From Gottfriedia acidiceleris (lineage in GTDB: Bacteria > Bacillota > Bacilli > Bacillales > Bacillaceae_G): a stretch of DNA of 64,000 nucleotides. Under the pieces are notes generated by a model. That model saw nothing but the letters and a program-made list of their open reading frames with translations, was not told the origin of the DNA and made no database searches. The stretch covers positions 124,001-188,000 of the forward strand of contig NZ_SCFN01000004.1 in the NCBI RefSeq assembly GCF_004138285.1. Reading direction: 5' to 3'. Below are positions 1 through 9,678 of this stretch, one piece after another. Position 1 is the stretch's first letter, and every line of letters begins with the position of its first letter. The position numbers and the translations under genes are program-made.

Positions 1-100
1 TGAACAGTCGCCTCCGCTTTTCGTTATGTCTAGTTCCGCAAGCTAGCTCTTCGGTAATATTCCATTAATCTTCGAAGTGGAAAGACCACCACTTCTTCAG
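1..100 (-). repeat. Partial copies of a Bacillaceae interspersed repeat (family Z)
   Basis: Positions 1-26 are the reverse complement of the start of the repeat at 26991-27146 (shared core AAGCGGAGGCGACTGTT), and positions 68-95 match the reverse complement of its far end (CTTCGAAGTGGAAAG). The order suggests the end of one copy followed by a fragment of another, downstream of sigG and running off the window. Non-coding; no ORF is supported here. Confidence 0.6.
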
Positions 101-152
101 ATGAATGGAGATATTCCTTTCAGAGCTGGGCGAGCTTGCTCCACATTTCGGT

Positions 153-932
153 TTATCCCTGTATATTTTTATTCATTTGTTTTATTGCTGATTTTTCTAG
201 TCTGGATACTTGTGCTTGGGAAATTCCGATTTCTTCGGCAACTTCCATTTGTGTTTTTCCTTGGAAAAATCGTTTGCTTATGATCATTTTTTCTCGATCG
301 TTTAGTCGTTTCATTCCTTCACGTAGTGCTAGTTCTTCAACCCATTGCTCGTCCTTATTTTTATCATCACTTAGCTGATCCATTACAAAAATTGGATCTC
401 CGCCATCATTATATATCGGTTCAAATAACGAAACTGGGTCTTGAATTGCATCTAATGCAAAGACGATTTCTTCATGTGTTACGCCTAGTACTTCTGCGAT
501 TTGAACAGGAGTTGGTTCTTTTGAATTCTCTGCTAATAATCGCTCTCTAACTTGTAATGCTTTATAAGCAATGTCTCTTAATGATCTAGACACTCTTATT
601 GGGTTATTATCCCTTAAATATCTTCTTATTTCACCAATAATCATAGGTACAGCATACGTCGAAAATTTTACATTTTGGCTTAAATCAAAATTATCAATAG
701 ACTTCATAAGGCCTATGCAGCCTACTTGAAATAAGTCATCCACAAATTCTCCGCGATTATTGAAACGCTGAATAACACTTAGGACAAGTCGCAAATTACC
801 GTTTACGATTGTTTCTCTTGCGCTTCGATCACCGCTTTGCATTGCGTGAAATAACTTACGCATCTCATCATTCTTTAAAACTGGAAGCTTTGATGTATCT
901 ACACCGCATATTTCTACTTTGTTTCGTGTCAT
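153..932 (-). CDS. sigG: RNA polymerase sporulation sigma factor SigG (late forespore)
   Basis: Sigma-70 family factor that directs late forespore transcription after engulfment. The 259-residue product has the usual length. Region 2 (about residues 30-110) includes the conserved DLFQVGCIGLMKSIDNFD core-binding and -10 recognition stretch. Region 3 follows, and region 4 ends in a helix-turn-helix (VAEEIGISQAQVSRLEKSAI) near residues 230-250. The start ATG follows GTAGGAGGGAACATC. It lies downstream of sigE but is separated from it by a clear terminator, with its own forespore-type promoter candidate, as in B. subtilis spoIIIG. Identification rests on the sequence and on the spoIIGA-sigE-sigG order. 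Confidence 0.96.
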   Translation of the reverse strand: MTRNKVEICGVDTSKLPVLKNDEMRKLFHAMQSGDRSARETIVNGNLRLVLSVIQRFNNRGEFVDDLFQVGCIGLMKSIDNFDLSQNVKFSTYAVPMIIGEIRRYLRDNNPIRVSRSLRDIAYKALQVRERLLAENSKEPTPVQIAEVLGVTHEEIVFALDAIQDPVSLFEPIYNDGGDPIFVMDQLSDDKNKDEQWVEELALREGMKRLNDREKMIISKRFFQGKTQMEVAEEIGISQAQVSRLEKSAIKQMNKNIQG

Positions 933-969
933 GATGTTCCCTCCTACTTGGAGTTGCTGTACTATAGGT

Positions 970-998
970 AAGTATCTCCTTCGGTGGAAAATTTATGC
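970..998 (-). promoter_or_regulatory. Candidate sigma-F/sigma-G promoter of sigG
   Basis: On the minus strand GCATA (998-994) is followed after 14 bases by GGAGATACTT (979-970). This resembles the sigma-F/G pattern GYATA - about 15 - GGNNANANT, and the site lies about 40 bases before the sigG ATG. Spacing is slightly short and the last base deviates, so this is a candidate only. Confidence 0.45.
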
Positions 999-1151
999 AC
1001 AAAATAAAATATACAAAAATAATAAATTCAGTATAAAAAAACCTACCAAATAGGGAAAAAGCAAGGGTTTCCTTTGCTGAATTAATGAAAATTAGCAGCT
1101 AGGACTTATGAAAATATTTTTAAAAATTATTTGGATATCCTTCATACATAG

Positions 1152-1193
1152 AAAAAACCGATTAGTATTTGAAAAACTCAAATCTAATCGGTT
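1152..1193 (-). terminator. Rho-independent terminator after sigE
   Basis: On the minus strand AACCGATTAG...CTAATCGGTT forms a stem, extended by ATTTGA/TCAAAT inside, followed by TTTTTTCT. It lies a few bases after the sigE stop and separates sigE from sigG. Confidence 0.9.
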
Positions 1194-1201
1194 CTTATAT
1201 T

Positions 1202-1921
1202 TTAAACCATTTTATTAAACTCTTTTCGAAGTCTTTTAATAATACGTTTTTCTAATCGGGATATATATGATTGCGATATTCCAAGCATATCAGCTACATC
1301 TTTTTGGGTCTTTTCTTCGGTTCCATCTAATCCAAATCGTAGTTCCATTATTTGTTTTTCACGATCATTCAGTTGATCTAATGCCTTTGTTAGTAATGAT
1401 TTATCGACATTGGCTTCTAAGTCCTTCGTTATGATATCGTCTTCTGTACCTAATACATCTGAAAGTAATAATTCATTACCATCCCAATCAATATTTAATG
1501 GTTCATCGAATGAGACTTCAGAACGGTTTTTATTATTTCTGCGTAAGTGCATCAGAATTTCATTTTCGATACATCTTGAAGCATAAGTTGCCAATTTAAT
1601 TTTCTTTTCCGGATTAAAGGTATTAACGGCTTTTATCAATCCAATTGTACCAATGCTAATTAAATCTTCAATATTAATCCCAGTATTTTCAAACTTTCTT
1701 GCGATATAAACTACTAATCGTAGATTTCTCTCAATTAATAGTGATCTAGCACCTAAATCGCCATTCGGTAGTTTCTGTAAAAGCTTTTCTTCTTCTTCCC
1801 TTGTCAAAGGAGGTGGTAATGCCTCACTTCCCCCAATGTAGTATACTTCATCTGCTTTCAAACCAAGCTTTACTAATAGCTTATACAAACCTAACTTTAG
1901 TTTTAAGAAAAATCGATTCAT
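1202..1921 (-). CDS. sigE: RNA polymerase sporulation sigma factor SigE precursor (early mother cell)
   Basis: Early mother-cell sigma factor made as inactive pro-sigma-E. The 239-residue length is typical. The N-terminal amphipathic pro-sequence (about residues 1-27, [19 protein letters not shown]) is the membrane-associated part removed by SpoIIGA. Region 2 ([19 protein letters not shown]) and a region 4 helix-turn-helix ([19 protein letters not shown]) are clear. The gene lies 10 bases after spoIIGA on the same strand, so the processing protease and its substrate are co-transcribed. A strong terminator follows. SigE should drive mother-cell genes, probably including spoVD in this window. 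Confidence 0.97.
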   Translation of the reverse strand: MNRFFLKLKLGLYKLLVKLGLKADEVYYIGGSEALPPPLTREEEEKLLQKLPNGDLGARSLLIERNLRLVVYIARKFENTGINIEDLISIGTIGLIKAVNTFNPEKKIKLATYASRCIENEILMHLRRNNKNRSEVSFDEPLNIDWDGNELLLSDVLGTEDDIITKDLEANVDKSLLTKALDQLNDREKQIMELRFGLDGTEEKTQKDVADMLGISQSYISRLEKRIIKRLRKEFNKMV

Positions 1922-1931
1922 TTTCTACCTC

Positions 1932-2840
1932 CTATGCAATTTCATTAATTGTTCCCTGCATCATTTTTGGATGAAGGATACATTCATATAAATTGTCTGA
2001 AGACAAAGTAACATGACTCAATCCAATTAAAACCGAACTCGATGAATACCATTTCCCATTAATTTTCAATTTAACAACGGTAGGTTTTATTGCGACGAGG
2101 AATTGATTACTTTGACCAATACTTTTGTAAGGTATATAGGTTCCTTGAAAAAAACTTAAGACATCGAGTGCTTCAGTATTATGTAATGTATTTTCAGAGT
2201 CCCTAACTAACTTTACTAGTTCTATAGGTAATCCATAATCACTAGTGGAACAATCTAAAATAATAACTGGTTTCCTAGAAAGCGGTTCATGTAGAGAGTT
2301 ACCACTATCCATTAATCCTCTAATTTTAATTGAAGTGTTCCGCCACACAATTTCCATTTCATACATTTCATTCAATTTCCATTTTGTAAACGAGATCTGA
2401 TTAATCGATTTTCTAGCGTAAAATATGACAATTGGTAGCATTCCAATTACAAAATACCAGCTAACAGGATCCCCATAAAAGGATGATTTGGCTAAATTTG
2501 ATTCATTAGTAGCAAATAAATAATGTAAGCCTAATAATGCACCACCTAAAATGAATGTTGAAAAATAGAAGATACTTAATAGCTGTAAAAAAGTGATAAT
2601 CCGTTGACGTCCAAATGCAAAAAATACGATGAAAAACGATAATAATATTTTCATAAAGGGTGAGCCAACAACATATGCATAAGGAGTAAACGTCATTAAA
2701 ACAACGATAGAACCTAACAGTGCTCCTAACAATGACCGCAAAATAGATACATTTCTTTTTAGAATTAAGCCTGTCAACTGAATAATCAAAAAGTCCATTA
2801 ACAAGTTTAATAACCAAACAAGATCGCCATATATCACCAA
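1932..2840 (-). CDS. spoIIGA: SpoIIGA, membrane aspartic protease that processes pro-sigma-E
   Basis: Sporulation-specific protease activated by the forespore signal SpoIIR; it cleaves the pro-sequence of SigE. The N-terminal half has about five hydrophobic membrane segments (residues 1-150). The C-terminal half carries the aspartic-protease motif LMDSGN around residue 180, followed by the conserved GLSHV loop region. Length of 302 residues is normal. The annotated start is TTG, directly followed by GTG; either could be used, since the AGAGGATGG ribosome site is slightly distant from both. It forms an operon with sigE. Confidence 0.95.
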   Translation of the reverse strand: MVIYGDLVWLLNLLMDFLIIQLTGLILKRNVSILRSLLGALLGSIVVLMTFTPYAYVVGSPFMKILLSFFIVFFAFGRQRIITFLQLLSIFYFSTFILGGALLGLHYLFATNESNLAKSSFYGDPVSWYFVIGMLPIVIFYARKSINQISFTKWKLNEMYEMEIVWRNTSIKIRGLMDSGNSLHEPLSRKPVIILDCSTSDYGLPIELVKLVRDSENTLHNTEALDVLSFFQGTYIPYKSIGQSNQFLVAIKPTVVKLKINGKWYSSSSVLIGLSHVTLSSDNLYECILHPKMMQGTINEIA

Positions 2841-2880
2841 TTTTGTTCGCCATCCTCTATAGAATATTCATTTATATGTA

Positions 2881-2946
2881 AGTATAGGATGAGCACGGTA
2901 AGAAGTCTGTCAAAAAAAGGTATCTTTATTGAAGAGTTTTTCGACA
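2881..2946 (-). promoter_or_regulatory. Spo0A-type promoter of spoIIGA-sigE
   Basis: On the minus strand TTGACA (2913-2908) is followed by a 21-base spacer and TATACT (2886-2881). A perfect 0A box TGTCGAA lies upstream at 2946-2940, and the -35 itself overlaps a degenerate box. The B. subtilis spoIIG promoter is known for a consensus -35/-10 pair with an abnormal spacer of about 22 bases and upstream Spo0A boxes, so both the architecture and the location match. No wet data; inference from pattern. Confidence 0.75.
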
Positions 2947-3038
2947 ATACATTTTCGAAATATGGATTGGACAGGTCAATATTTTATAGAAATCTTTCAC
3001 TTTATTTCTATTAAATCTGCCCAATAAGGAGTGAGGTT

Positions 3039-3707
3039 TTGGATAACTGGCTATTTCATTCACCCATTTTTGAGTTTGACGGAACTAAACCATCAATAAG
3101 ACAACACTCTGCTTGGAAAGGTCACGCTAAATTTGCTTACGATTTAGTTCAATTCGTGAAACCAAAAAAAATTGTAGAATTAGGTACACACTTTGGCTTT
3201 TCTTTTTTCTGTTTTTGTCAAAGTGTGAAAGATCATAATCTGTTATGTGAATGTTTTGCAGTTGATACTTGGCAAGGTGATATGCATAGTGGATTGTATA
3301 GTAATGAAGTTTTTGATACTGTGAATGAAGTTGCTCAAAAACATTATCAAAAAGAAGCTAAAATGTTACGTAATTCTTTTGATGAAGCTATTCAGTCTTT
3401 CGAAGATAATACGATCGACATACTTCATATTGACGGGTTTCATACTTTTGAAGCTGTGTTACATGATTACACTACGTGGCTACCAAAAGTAGCTAAAGAA
3501 GGTATAGTTTTAATACATGATACTGAAGTAAGAATACAAGATTTTGGAGTTTATAAATTTTGGGAAGCTATTAAACAACTTAACCCATCTTTTGAGTTTA
3601 CACATTCACATGGTTTAGGTGTTTTATTCCCTAAAGGCTGTAACGAAAAGTTCAAGAGTGTCTTTAGTGATCTGACTAATTTACAAAATCACTACTCGAA
3701 AGAATGA
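3039..3707 (+). CDS. Class I SAM-dependent methyltransferase (Methyltransf_24-like)
   Basis: The 222-residue product has a class I methyltransferase core: motif I-like IVELGTHFGFSFFCF (about residues 44-58), an acidic strand end AVDTWQGD (about 74-81), NTIDILHIDGFHTFE (about 124-138) and GIVLIHDTE. The ILHIDG...H pattern is typical of the Methyltransf_24 family, often linked to sugar or glycan modification. The substrate cannot be deduced. It starts with TTG after AAGGAGTGAGG. It is the only plus-strand gene between spoIIGA and ftsZ, where B. subtilis carries unrelated genes such as bpr, so it is probably an insertion. It shares a bidirectional terminator with ftsZ. Confidence 0.75.
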   Translation: MDNWLFHSPIFEFDGTKPSIRQHSAWKGHAKFAYDLVQFVKPKKIVELGTHFGFSFFCFCQSVKDHNLLCECFAVDTWQGDMHSGLYSNEVFDTVNEVAQKHYQKEAKMLRNSFDEAIQSFEDNTIDILHIDGFHTFEAVLHDYTTWLPKVAKEGIVLIHDTEVRIQDFGVYKFWEAIKQLNPSFEFTHSHGLGVLFPKGCNEKFKSVFSDLTNLQNHYSKE

Positions 3708-3748
3708 AAAAAACCAAGGTAAGAGATTCATCTTATCTTGGTTTTTTT
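3707..3748. terminator. Bidirectional terminator between the methyltransferase gene and ftsZ
   Basis: ACCAAGGTAAGA...TCTTATCTTGGT stem flanked by A-run and T-run, giving a T tail on both strands. It sits between two convergent genes. Confidence 0.92.
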
Positions 3749-3755
3749 ACATTTA

Positions 3756-4898
3756 TTAGCGTCTTTTACGATTACGTAAGAACGCCGGAATATCTAAGTC
3801 ATCAAGACTAGTTACATTTTTAGTCGTTTCTACAACCGGAACTTCTTCGCGAATTGGTTCGCGTTTAATAGTTGGTTGTGGAGTTTGAGTAGGCGTTGAA
3901 ATTGTTTGTCTTGCCATTGGTTTTGGAGTAGGTGGTGCTGTAATGACACCTTCAAATCCAGTCGCAATAACTGTTACAATAATTTCATCCTTTAAGTTTT
4001 CATTGATTACAGAACCAAAAATCATATTTACTTCTGCATCACATGCAGTCGATACGATATCTGCTGCTTCTTGAACTTCATATAAGCTTAAGTTAGTTCC
4101 ACCAGTGATATTCATAAGTACACCTTGCGCACCATTAATTGAAGTTTCTAATAATGGACTAGAAATAGCTTTTTTAGCTGCTTCAGCTGCACGGTTTTCC
4201 CCACCAGCAACACCGATACCCATTAATGCAGAACCTTTATTAGACATAATCGTCTTAACATCTGCAAAGTCAAGGTTAATTAATCCCGGAACAGCGATTA
4301 AGTCAGAAATACCTTGAACCCCTTGACGAAGGACATTATCTGCTTCGCGGAATGCTTCTAGCATTGGGGTATTACGATCAACGATTTCTAATAATCGGTC
4401 ATTAGGAATAACAATTAAAGTATCAACGCTTTCCTTCATTGCAGCGATTCCTGTTGCCGCTTGAGTTGAACGCTTTCTACCTTCAAATGTAAATGGACGA
4501 GTAACTACACCTACAGTTAATGCACCTAATTCTTTTGCTACTTGTGCAATTACTGGAGCTGCACCTGTTCCTGTACCGCCACCCATTCCAGCAGTTACGA
4601 ATACCATGTCTGCTCCTTTAAGAGCTTCTTGTAATTGTTCTCTACTTTCTTCTGCTGCTTTTTTACCAACCTCTGGATTAGCTCCTGCCCCTAAACCACG
4701 AGTAAGTTTGCCACCGATTTGCATTTTCACTTCAGCTTTTGATAGATTAAGAGCTTGTGCATCAGTATTCACAGCAATAAAATCTACACCTTGTACTCCA
4801 TGTTCAATCATTCGGTTAACGGCGTTATTACCTCCGCCACCTACACCAATTACTTTTATCTTCGCTAAAGCATCTACATTTGTATCAAAATCTAACAT
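3756..4898 (-). CDS. ftsZ: Cell division GTPase FtsZ
   Basis: Tubulin-like GTPase that builds the Z ring. At 380 residues it shows [13 protein letters not shown] near residue 20, the GTP-binding tubulin signature GGGTGTG near residue 110, the NVDFADV T7-like loop region near 210 (here [11 protein letters not shown]), a variable linker rich in T/P, and the C-terminal conserved peptide [12 protein letters not shown] that contacts FtsA, SepF and EzrA. It is the last gene of the ftsA-ftsZ pair, 33 bases after ftsA, and ends in a shared bidirectional terminator. Confidence 0.98.
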   Translation of the reverse strand: MLDFDTNVDALAKIKVIGVGGGGNNAVNRMIEHGVQGVDFIAVNTDAQALNLSKAEVKMQIGGKLTRGLGAGANPEVGKKAAEESREQLQEALKGADMVFVTAGMGGGTGTGAAPVIAQVAKELGALTVGVVTRPFTFEGRKRSTQAATGIAAMKESVDTLIVIPNDRLLEIVDRNTPMLEAFREADNVLRQGVQGISDLIAVPGLINLDFADVKTIMSNKGSALMGIGVAGGENRAAEAAKKAISSPLLETSINGAQGVLMNITGGTNLSLYEVQEAADIVSTACDAEVNMIFGSVINENLKDEIIVTVIATGFEGVITAPPTPKPMARQTISTPTQTPQPTIKREPIREEVPVVETTKNVTSLDDLDIPAFLRNRKRR

Positions 4899-4931
4899 GA
4901 TTGATCCCCCTACTTTTCAAATTCATCACAA

Positions 4932-6212
4932 TTAATCCCATAAATATTTAAAAATGCTTTTAACTTTACTCATGACGCGCTCTTCATCCTGCTGTTTTGG
5001 TTTTGTATTTGAATTTGAAACAGCTACAGGTTTTCGTTCATTTGATTCGAATGCAATATTAGAGCTAAGTTTTTTTCCACGCATTTTTGATTTATAAAAA
5101 GCATACTTGATTAGACCTACGCCAGTAATGTATTGAGGTTCTCTTACACCAATATAATCTGGTGTTGCAACCCTTACATTATTTTTAAATACCTTTTGAG
5201 CTAAATCGATTACACCAGTCATTGTTACTGTACCACCAGTTAGAACAAATCCACCTGGTAAATTGCTTCCTCTCATTCTTACAAGCTCATTTTGAACCAT
5301 TAGGAATATTTCTTCTAATCTAGCTTCAATAATATCGGAAATTTCTTGCTGACTGTATTGTTGGTGTTGTTCACTACCCATTATTGGAACACTTAATACT
5401 TCTTCAGGTAATGCAGTATCATAAAAAGCATGTCCAAATTTCACTTTAATTTTTTCTGCATCTTCTGTTGAAGTTTTCAGTCCAATTGATATGTCTTTTG
5501 TAATATGGTCCCCTCCAACAGGTAGGACTGAAGTTGCCATTAATACCCCTTCTCTAAAAAGAGAAATTGTAGTTGAGCCTCCACCGATGTCAACAAGTGC
5601 TACACCTAAGTTTTTCTCATCCTGCTTTAGTCCTATCGTACTTGCAGCCATAGGTTGTAGACATATATCCGTTACTTCTAACCCCGCTCTTTCAACACAA
5701 CGAAGTATATTATGTACTAGAGTTCTTGAACCAGTGATTAATGTACCTTCCATTTCCAATCGTACACCAATCATTCCTCTTGGGTCTTTTACCTCAGAAA
5801 GGCCATCAACAATGTATTCATGTGGAACAACATCGATAATTTCTCTTTCCGGTGGTATAGAAATTACTTGAGCCTGATCCATTACTCTTAAAACATCTTC
5901 ATTGTCAATTTCTTTATTTTCTTTAGAAACTGCTACTACGCCGTTAGTACTAATCAATTGCACTTGATTCGCACTAACCCCTACAATTACTTTGTCAATA
6001 TGAATGCCAACCATTCTTTCTGCTTGATCAATTGCTTTTTTGATTGATTTGACTGTATCATCTATATCAACTATTGACCCACGTTTTAAGCCTGAAGATT
6101 TAACATTACCAACACCGATAATGTTAAGTGTGTCGTTAACTAGTTCTCCTATGATTACTTTAATTGTTGAAGTTCCAACGTCAAGACTCACATAGATCTC
6201 ATTGCTGTTCAT
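4932..6212 (-). CDS. ftsA: Cell division protein FtsA (actin-like Z-ring anchor)
   Basis: Actin/HSP70-fold ATPase that tethers FtsZ to the membrane. The 426-residue product opens with the phosphate-1 motif VSLDVGTSTIKVIIGE, has phosphate-2 VALVDIGGGSTTISLF (about residue 205) and the adenosine motif GFVLTGGTVTMTGV (about 330). A short amphipathic helix (VKSIFKYLW) closes the protein and is the membrane-targeting sequence. It forms an operon with ftsZ. The upstream 224-base gap to divIB is AT-rich. The ylxW, ylxX and sbp genes found there in B. subtilis are missing. Confidence 0.97.
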   Translation of the reverse strand: MNSNEIYVSLDVGTSTIKVIIGELVNDTLNIIGVGNVKSSGLKRGSIVDIDDTVKSIKKAIDQAERMVGIHIDKVIVGVSANQVQLISTNGVVAVSKENKEIDNEDVLRVMDQAQVISIPPEREIIDVVPHEYIVDGLSEVKDPRGMIGVRLEMEGTLITGSRTLVHNILRCVERAGLEVTDICLQPMAASTIGLKQDEKNLGVALVDIGGGSTTISLFREGVLMATSVLPVGGDHITKDISIGLKTSTEDAEKIKVKFGHAFYDTALPEEVLSVPIMGSEQHQQYSQQEISDIIEARLEEIFLMVQNELVRMRGSNLPGGFVLTGGTVTMTGVIDLAQKVFKNNVRVATPDYIGVREPQYITGVGLIKYAFYKSKMRGKKLSSNIAFESNERKPVAVSNSNTKPKQQDEERVMSKVKSIFKYLWD

Positions 6213-6436
6213 GATGGCACCTCCTTTTTCTCTCTATCTATTATAATCGAGCATCAATTCATTCTTAAATATCATATATGACATCTATTCAACATTTACG
6301 GGGTTTTTCCTCTTTTTTAAGTTTGATTTTTCATAATCTTTTTAATTTTTTTCATTATATCTCTTTAACTACTAGTCTACACTAACATGTAAAGTTAAAA
6401 AAGACTTGAAAGTACTGTTTACTAATGTTAATTCGG

Positions 6437-7192
6437 CTACTTAGTATCCGTACTATAAGGAGAAAAATACGCACCAACTTCTAAATGGATAACCCCTTTT
6501 TGATTTTTAGGTATTGACTTTAAAATTAATGGGTAATTTGACATTTTATTTGAGAATTTTCGAATCGTTGTCCTTACTTCATACCCTTCATTCGTAAAAA
6601 CCGTTATTAACAAAGGATCATCCTTACTTGGAGTATAATCTATTTCAGAAATTGAATGAAATATACTTTGTGGCATTTTTTTCAATTCGGCAGCCATTTC
6701 CTGCAACTCGTCTCCTTGTTTCCAACCAATTAAATCAGGTGCTGTAGTATTTCCTAGTGAATTTTTCTCTTTAATAAGGACTCCGCTTTCTAACAATAGA
6801 TACTTTTTCCCGCTGAATAAACCTTGTCCAACAGGCTGAAATTCTTTTACATCGATTTCTACTTTATTAGGAAATCTTTTATGTACAATTGCAGATTGAA
6901 TTGTGTTTTGACTTTCAAGCTGATTTACTACCCTTTTTGACCTAATTGTCAAAAAGCTATCATCAATGTTTACATCGGCTAACTTTTGAATTTCTTTATC
7001 AGAGTACAGTTGGTTTCCATTAATTACTAAGTGAATTTTTGAACCAATTGATGTTTGGAAATACAATACACATAAAAGCAAAGAAAAAAACACAAGAATT
7101 GTGACCAGTAATCGCATATTTGCTTTTTTACGTTTTTTATTACGTAAAACAGGTACACGGTCTTCTAAACTAATAATCTTATTTTCCTGCAT
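6437..7192 (-). CDS. divIB: Cell division protein DivIB/FtsQ
   Basis: Bitopic divisome protein that works with FtsL and DivIC. I place the start at the ATG giving MQENKIISLEDR (251 residues) because GGAGGCATATTT precedes it; an upstream start would add nine residues without a ribosome site. A basic cytoplasmic tail (NKKRKKANMR) is followed by one membrane segment (about residues 27-48). A POTRA domain comes next (INGNQLYSDKEIQKLADV onward), and then the FtsQ/beta domain with DLIGWKQGDELQEM. The product is moderately conserved in sequence, but order and topology make the call firm. Confidence 0.93.
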   Translation of the reverse strand: MQENKIISLEDRVPVLRNKKRKKANMRLLVTILVFFSLLLCVLYFQTSIGSKIHLVINGNQLYSDKEIQKLADVNIDDSFLTIRSKRVVNQLESQNTIQSAIVHKRFPNKVEIDVKEFQPVGQGLFSGKKYLLLESGVLIKEKNSLGNTTAPDLIGWKQGDELQEMAAELKKMPQSIFHSISEIDYTPSKDDPLLITVFTNEGYEVRTTIRKFSNKMSNYPLILKSIPKNQKGVIHLEVGAYFSPYSTDTK

Positions 7193-7362
7193 AAATATGC
7201 CTCCATTATCAATGTTCAACTAAAAATACCTTTTTAATTTACTTTTGCTTAAGAAGTAATTTAAGAATAATAAAAAATAGAATAGCAAATGAATGCCATT
7301 CTATCTTGGTCATCATATGCTATGTAAATTATAGCATATAATATGGTTAGTTTAGAAGAAAC

Positions 7363-8271
7363 TTACATTTTTTTCCCAACAATTTCAACTTCTGTTTCAA
7401 GTTGTACATTAAATTTTTCTAATATAGTTTTCTTAATAAATGCAATTAAGTCTAATACATCTTTTGAAGTGGCATTTCCAGCATTTACAATAAAATTACC
7501 ATGCATTTCAGAAACCTTCGCACCACCAATTTGATATCCTTTTAAATCAGCACGTTCAATTAAATTACCAGCATACTGTGGTAATGGATTACGGAAAATA
7601 CTTCCAGCACATGGATAATTCCAAGGTTGTGTTTCTCTTCGATAATCTTTGTTTTTTTGCATTAAAGCAGTTGAAGCTTCTTTTGATCCCTCTTTAAGCT
7701 GAAGTTCTGCTTCTAATACAAATCCTTTACGTTTATGTTGTAAAACTGAAGTTCGATAAGTAAAATCTAATTCTTCATTTGATAACCATTCCATTGTTCC
7801 ATCAGGAAATAGAATGTGTGCTCTAGAAGTAATATTTGAAAAATCTGATTGATGAGCACCTGCATTCATATATACACCGCCACCAACACTACCAGGAATT
7901 CCACTTGCAAACTCTAGACCAGATAATCCTTTTCTACTAAGTTGAGTAGCTAAACGAATAACTGAATATCCTGCACCCACAACTACTTTTGTACCTTCTA
8001 CTTCAATGTGGTCTAAGCAATCACTAATTTTAATTACGACACCTTCAATACCTTGATCCGATACAAGTAAATTTGATCCTCTTCCAATTACTGTCACATT
8101 TACGCCATGTTCATTTGCAAGGTTAATAATCTCTTTAATTTCATTCACAGTTTTAGGAATGACCAAAAACTCAGCTGGTCCTCCAATTTTCATTGTCGTA
8201 TGATTTGCTAAAGGCTCATTTATTAGAAGACTCGAGTCATTTAATATTTCCTTTAATTTTGATTCAAACAT
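7363..8271 (-). CDS. murB: UDP-N-acetylenolpyruvoylglucosamine reductase MurB
   Basis: FAD enzyme that reduces UDP-GlcNAc-enolpyruvate to UDP-MurNAc with NADPH. The 302-residue product has the FAD-binding segment [15 protein letters not shown], the [19 protein letters not shown] loop, [17 protein letters not shown], and the catalytic CAGSIFRNP containing the general-acid Ser. It belongs to the shorter type II MurB group usual for Firmicutes. It lies between murG and divIB as in B. subtilis; gaps of about 75 and 170 bases suggest a loosely coupled operon. Confidence 0.97.
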   Translation of the reverse strand: MFESKLKEILNDSSLLINEPLANHTTMKIGGPAEFLVIPKTVNEIKEIINLANEHGVNVTVIGRGSNLLVSDQGIEGVVIKISDCLDHIEVEGTKVVVGAGYSVIRLATQLSRKGLSGLEFASGIPGSVGGGVYMNAGAHQSDFSNITSRAHILFPDGTMEWLSNEELDFTYRTSVLQHKRKGFVLEAELQLKEGSKEASTALMQKNKDYRRETQPWNYPCAGSIFRNPLPQYAGNLIERADLKGYQIGGAKVSEMHGNFIVNAGNATSKDVLDLIAFIKKTILEKFNVQLETEVEIVGKKM

Positions 8272-8346
8272 TCGATATATTTCCCCCTTTAGCTTATAGT
8301 ATCCTCTATTACATTTTTATTTTATTTCAAACTTGTTCGTGCAAGT

Positions 8347-9438
8347 TCATTTACTTATTTTCTCTAAAACATTTACTAGTTTTTTTGCAGCATCTGGTAC
8401 ACCCATCTTTAATGATGCATTTTTCATTTCTTCAAGTTTAATAGGATTTAGTAATACTTTTTCAATTTCAGTTACTAAATATTCACTATTGAAGTTTTTT
8501 TCTAATATAACAATTGCCGCACCATTTTTCTCAAGTGATCTAGCATTAACTTCTTGATGATTATTCGTTACATATGGGCTTGGTATTAAAATACTAGGTT
8601 TTCCTAATGCAGTTAATTCTGCTAATGTAGTTGCCCCAGCTCTTGATACAACTAAATCCACTTCCCTTAAAATTTCAGGCATATTATGTAAAAATGGCTT
8701 AACCACTACATTTTCTGGGTTACCTACTTTATTTATTTCCTCAATGACAGAATCGTAATGTACTTCGCCTGTTACATAAATCATTTGGTAATCTTTTTCA
8801 CCTAACTGATTGACACTTTTTAAAAAGGCTTGATGAATCGGTCTTGCTCCCCTCGAACCACCAACAATTAGTACTGTGCGTTTACCTGATTTTAAACCTA
8901 ATGATTCTAAAACTGCTGGATTTGATTCTCCAAGTACTTCAGAAGCCCTAGGGTTTCCAGTAAACACTACTTTCTCTTTATTAAAATATTCAGCAACCTC
9001 TTCAAAACAAATTGCAACTTTTGTTACATAACGATTTAAGAACTTATTTGTTAGTCCAGGTATACTATTTTGTTCATGTATAACTGTCGGAATCCCTAGT
9101 TTTGCTGCTGCGTAAACAACAGGACCACAAACATATCCACCAGTCCCAACGACTACATCTGGCTTAAATTCACGAATTATTTTCTTACTATCTGATACAC
9201 CCTTTAAGAATCGATAGACTGTTTTAAAATTCTCTAATGATATGCTTCTCTTGAACCCTGTAATAACAATAGATTTAAAAGGTATGTTTGCTTTAGACAC
9301 AATCCCTTTTTCTAATCCATTTTCTGTACCAACATATAAACATTCTACATTGGAATCTTGTTTTTTTAACTCTTTAATTAGCGCAAGTGCTGGATAAATA
9401 TGTCCACCAGTACCCCCACCACTAACTAAAATTTTCAT
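8347..9438 (-). CDS. murG: MurG, lipid II-forming GlcNAc transferase
   Basis: GT28 glycosyltransferase that adds GlcNAc to lipid I on the inner face of the membrane. The 363-residue protein has the N-terminal glycine-rich [17 protein letters not shown] loop, [28 protein letters not shown], and the C-terminal UDP-GlcNAc-binding region [15 protein letters not shown] and [19 protein letters not shown]. It starts with ATG after AGGAGGATCTTT. A strong terminator in the 238-base gap separates it from spoVE, so it probably has its own promoter. Confidence 0.97.
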   Translation of the reverse strand: MKILVSGGGTGGHIYPALALIKELKKQDSNVECLYVGTENGLEKGIVSKANIPFKSIVITGFKRSISLENFKTVYRFLKGVSDSKKIIREFKPDVVVGTGGYVCGPVVYAAAKLGIPTVIHEQNSIPGLTNKFLNRYVTKVAICFEEVAEYFNKEKVVFTGNPRASEVLGESNPAVLESLGLKSGKRTVLIVGGSRGARPIHQAFLKSVNQLGEKDYQMIYVTGEVHYDSVIEEINKVGNPENVVVKPFLHNMPEILREVDLVVSRAGATTLAELTALGKPSILIPSPYVTNNHQEVNARSLEKNGAAIVILEKNFNSEYLVTEIEKVLLNPIKLEEMKNASLKMGVPDAAKKLVNVLEKISK

Positions 9439-9608
9439 AAAGATCCTCCTAAATTACAATACATAAATAACTTTTAGCAGTTTAAGTAGTTATTATACCA
9501 ATTTTATCTCTATCATTCTAATTGTTTTTTCTATAAAAATAAAGAAAACTCACCGATTGGCAAGTATTTTGGTAAGATCAGGCCGCGTTTTCTTCTTTTA
9601 AATAAATA

Positions 9609-9678
9609 AAAAGGACCGACTCATCTTTGAAAAATTCAAGTACAACATGTACTTGTTTCAATTTGAGTCGGTCCTTTT
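9609..9678 (-). terminator. Terminator after spoVE
   Basis: On the minus strand AAAAGGACCGACTCA pairs with TGAGTCGGTCCTTTTT, followed by an A/T-rich T tail. The loop contains a second small hairpin (CAAGTACA/TGTACTTG). The first bases overlap the spoVE stop codon. Confidence 0.9.

Noticed and set aside
2506-2853. 115-codon alternative frame within spoIIGA
   Set aside because: Overlaps the full-length SpoIIGA frame, which has the protease motif and correct length.
4606-4935. 109-codon plus-strand frame opposite ftsZ
   Set aside because: Antisense shadow of ftsZ with low-complexity Pro/Ser composition.
5491-5871. 126-codon plus-strand frame opposite ftsA
   Set aside because: Mirror of strongly conserved ftsA coding sequence; no ribosome site or recognisable product.
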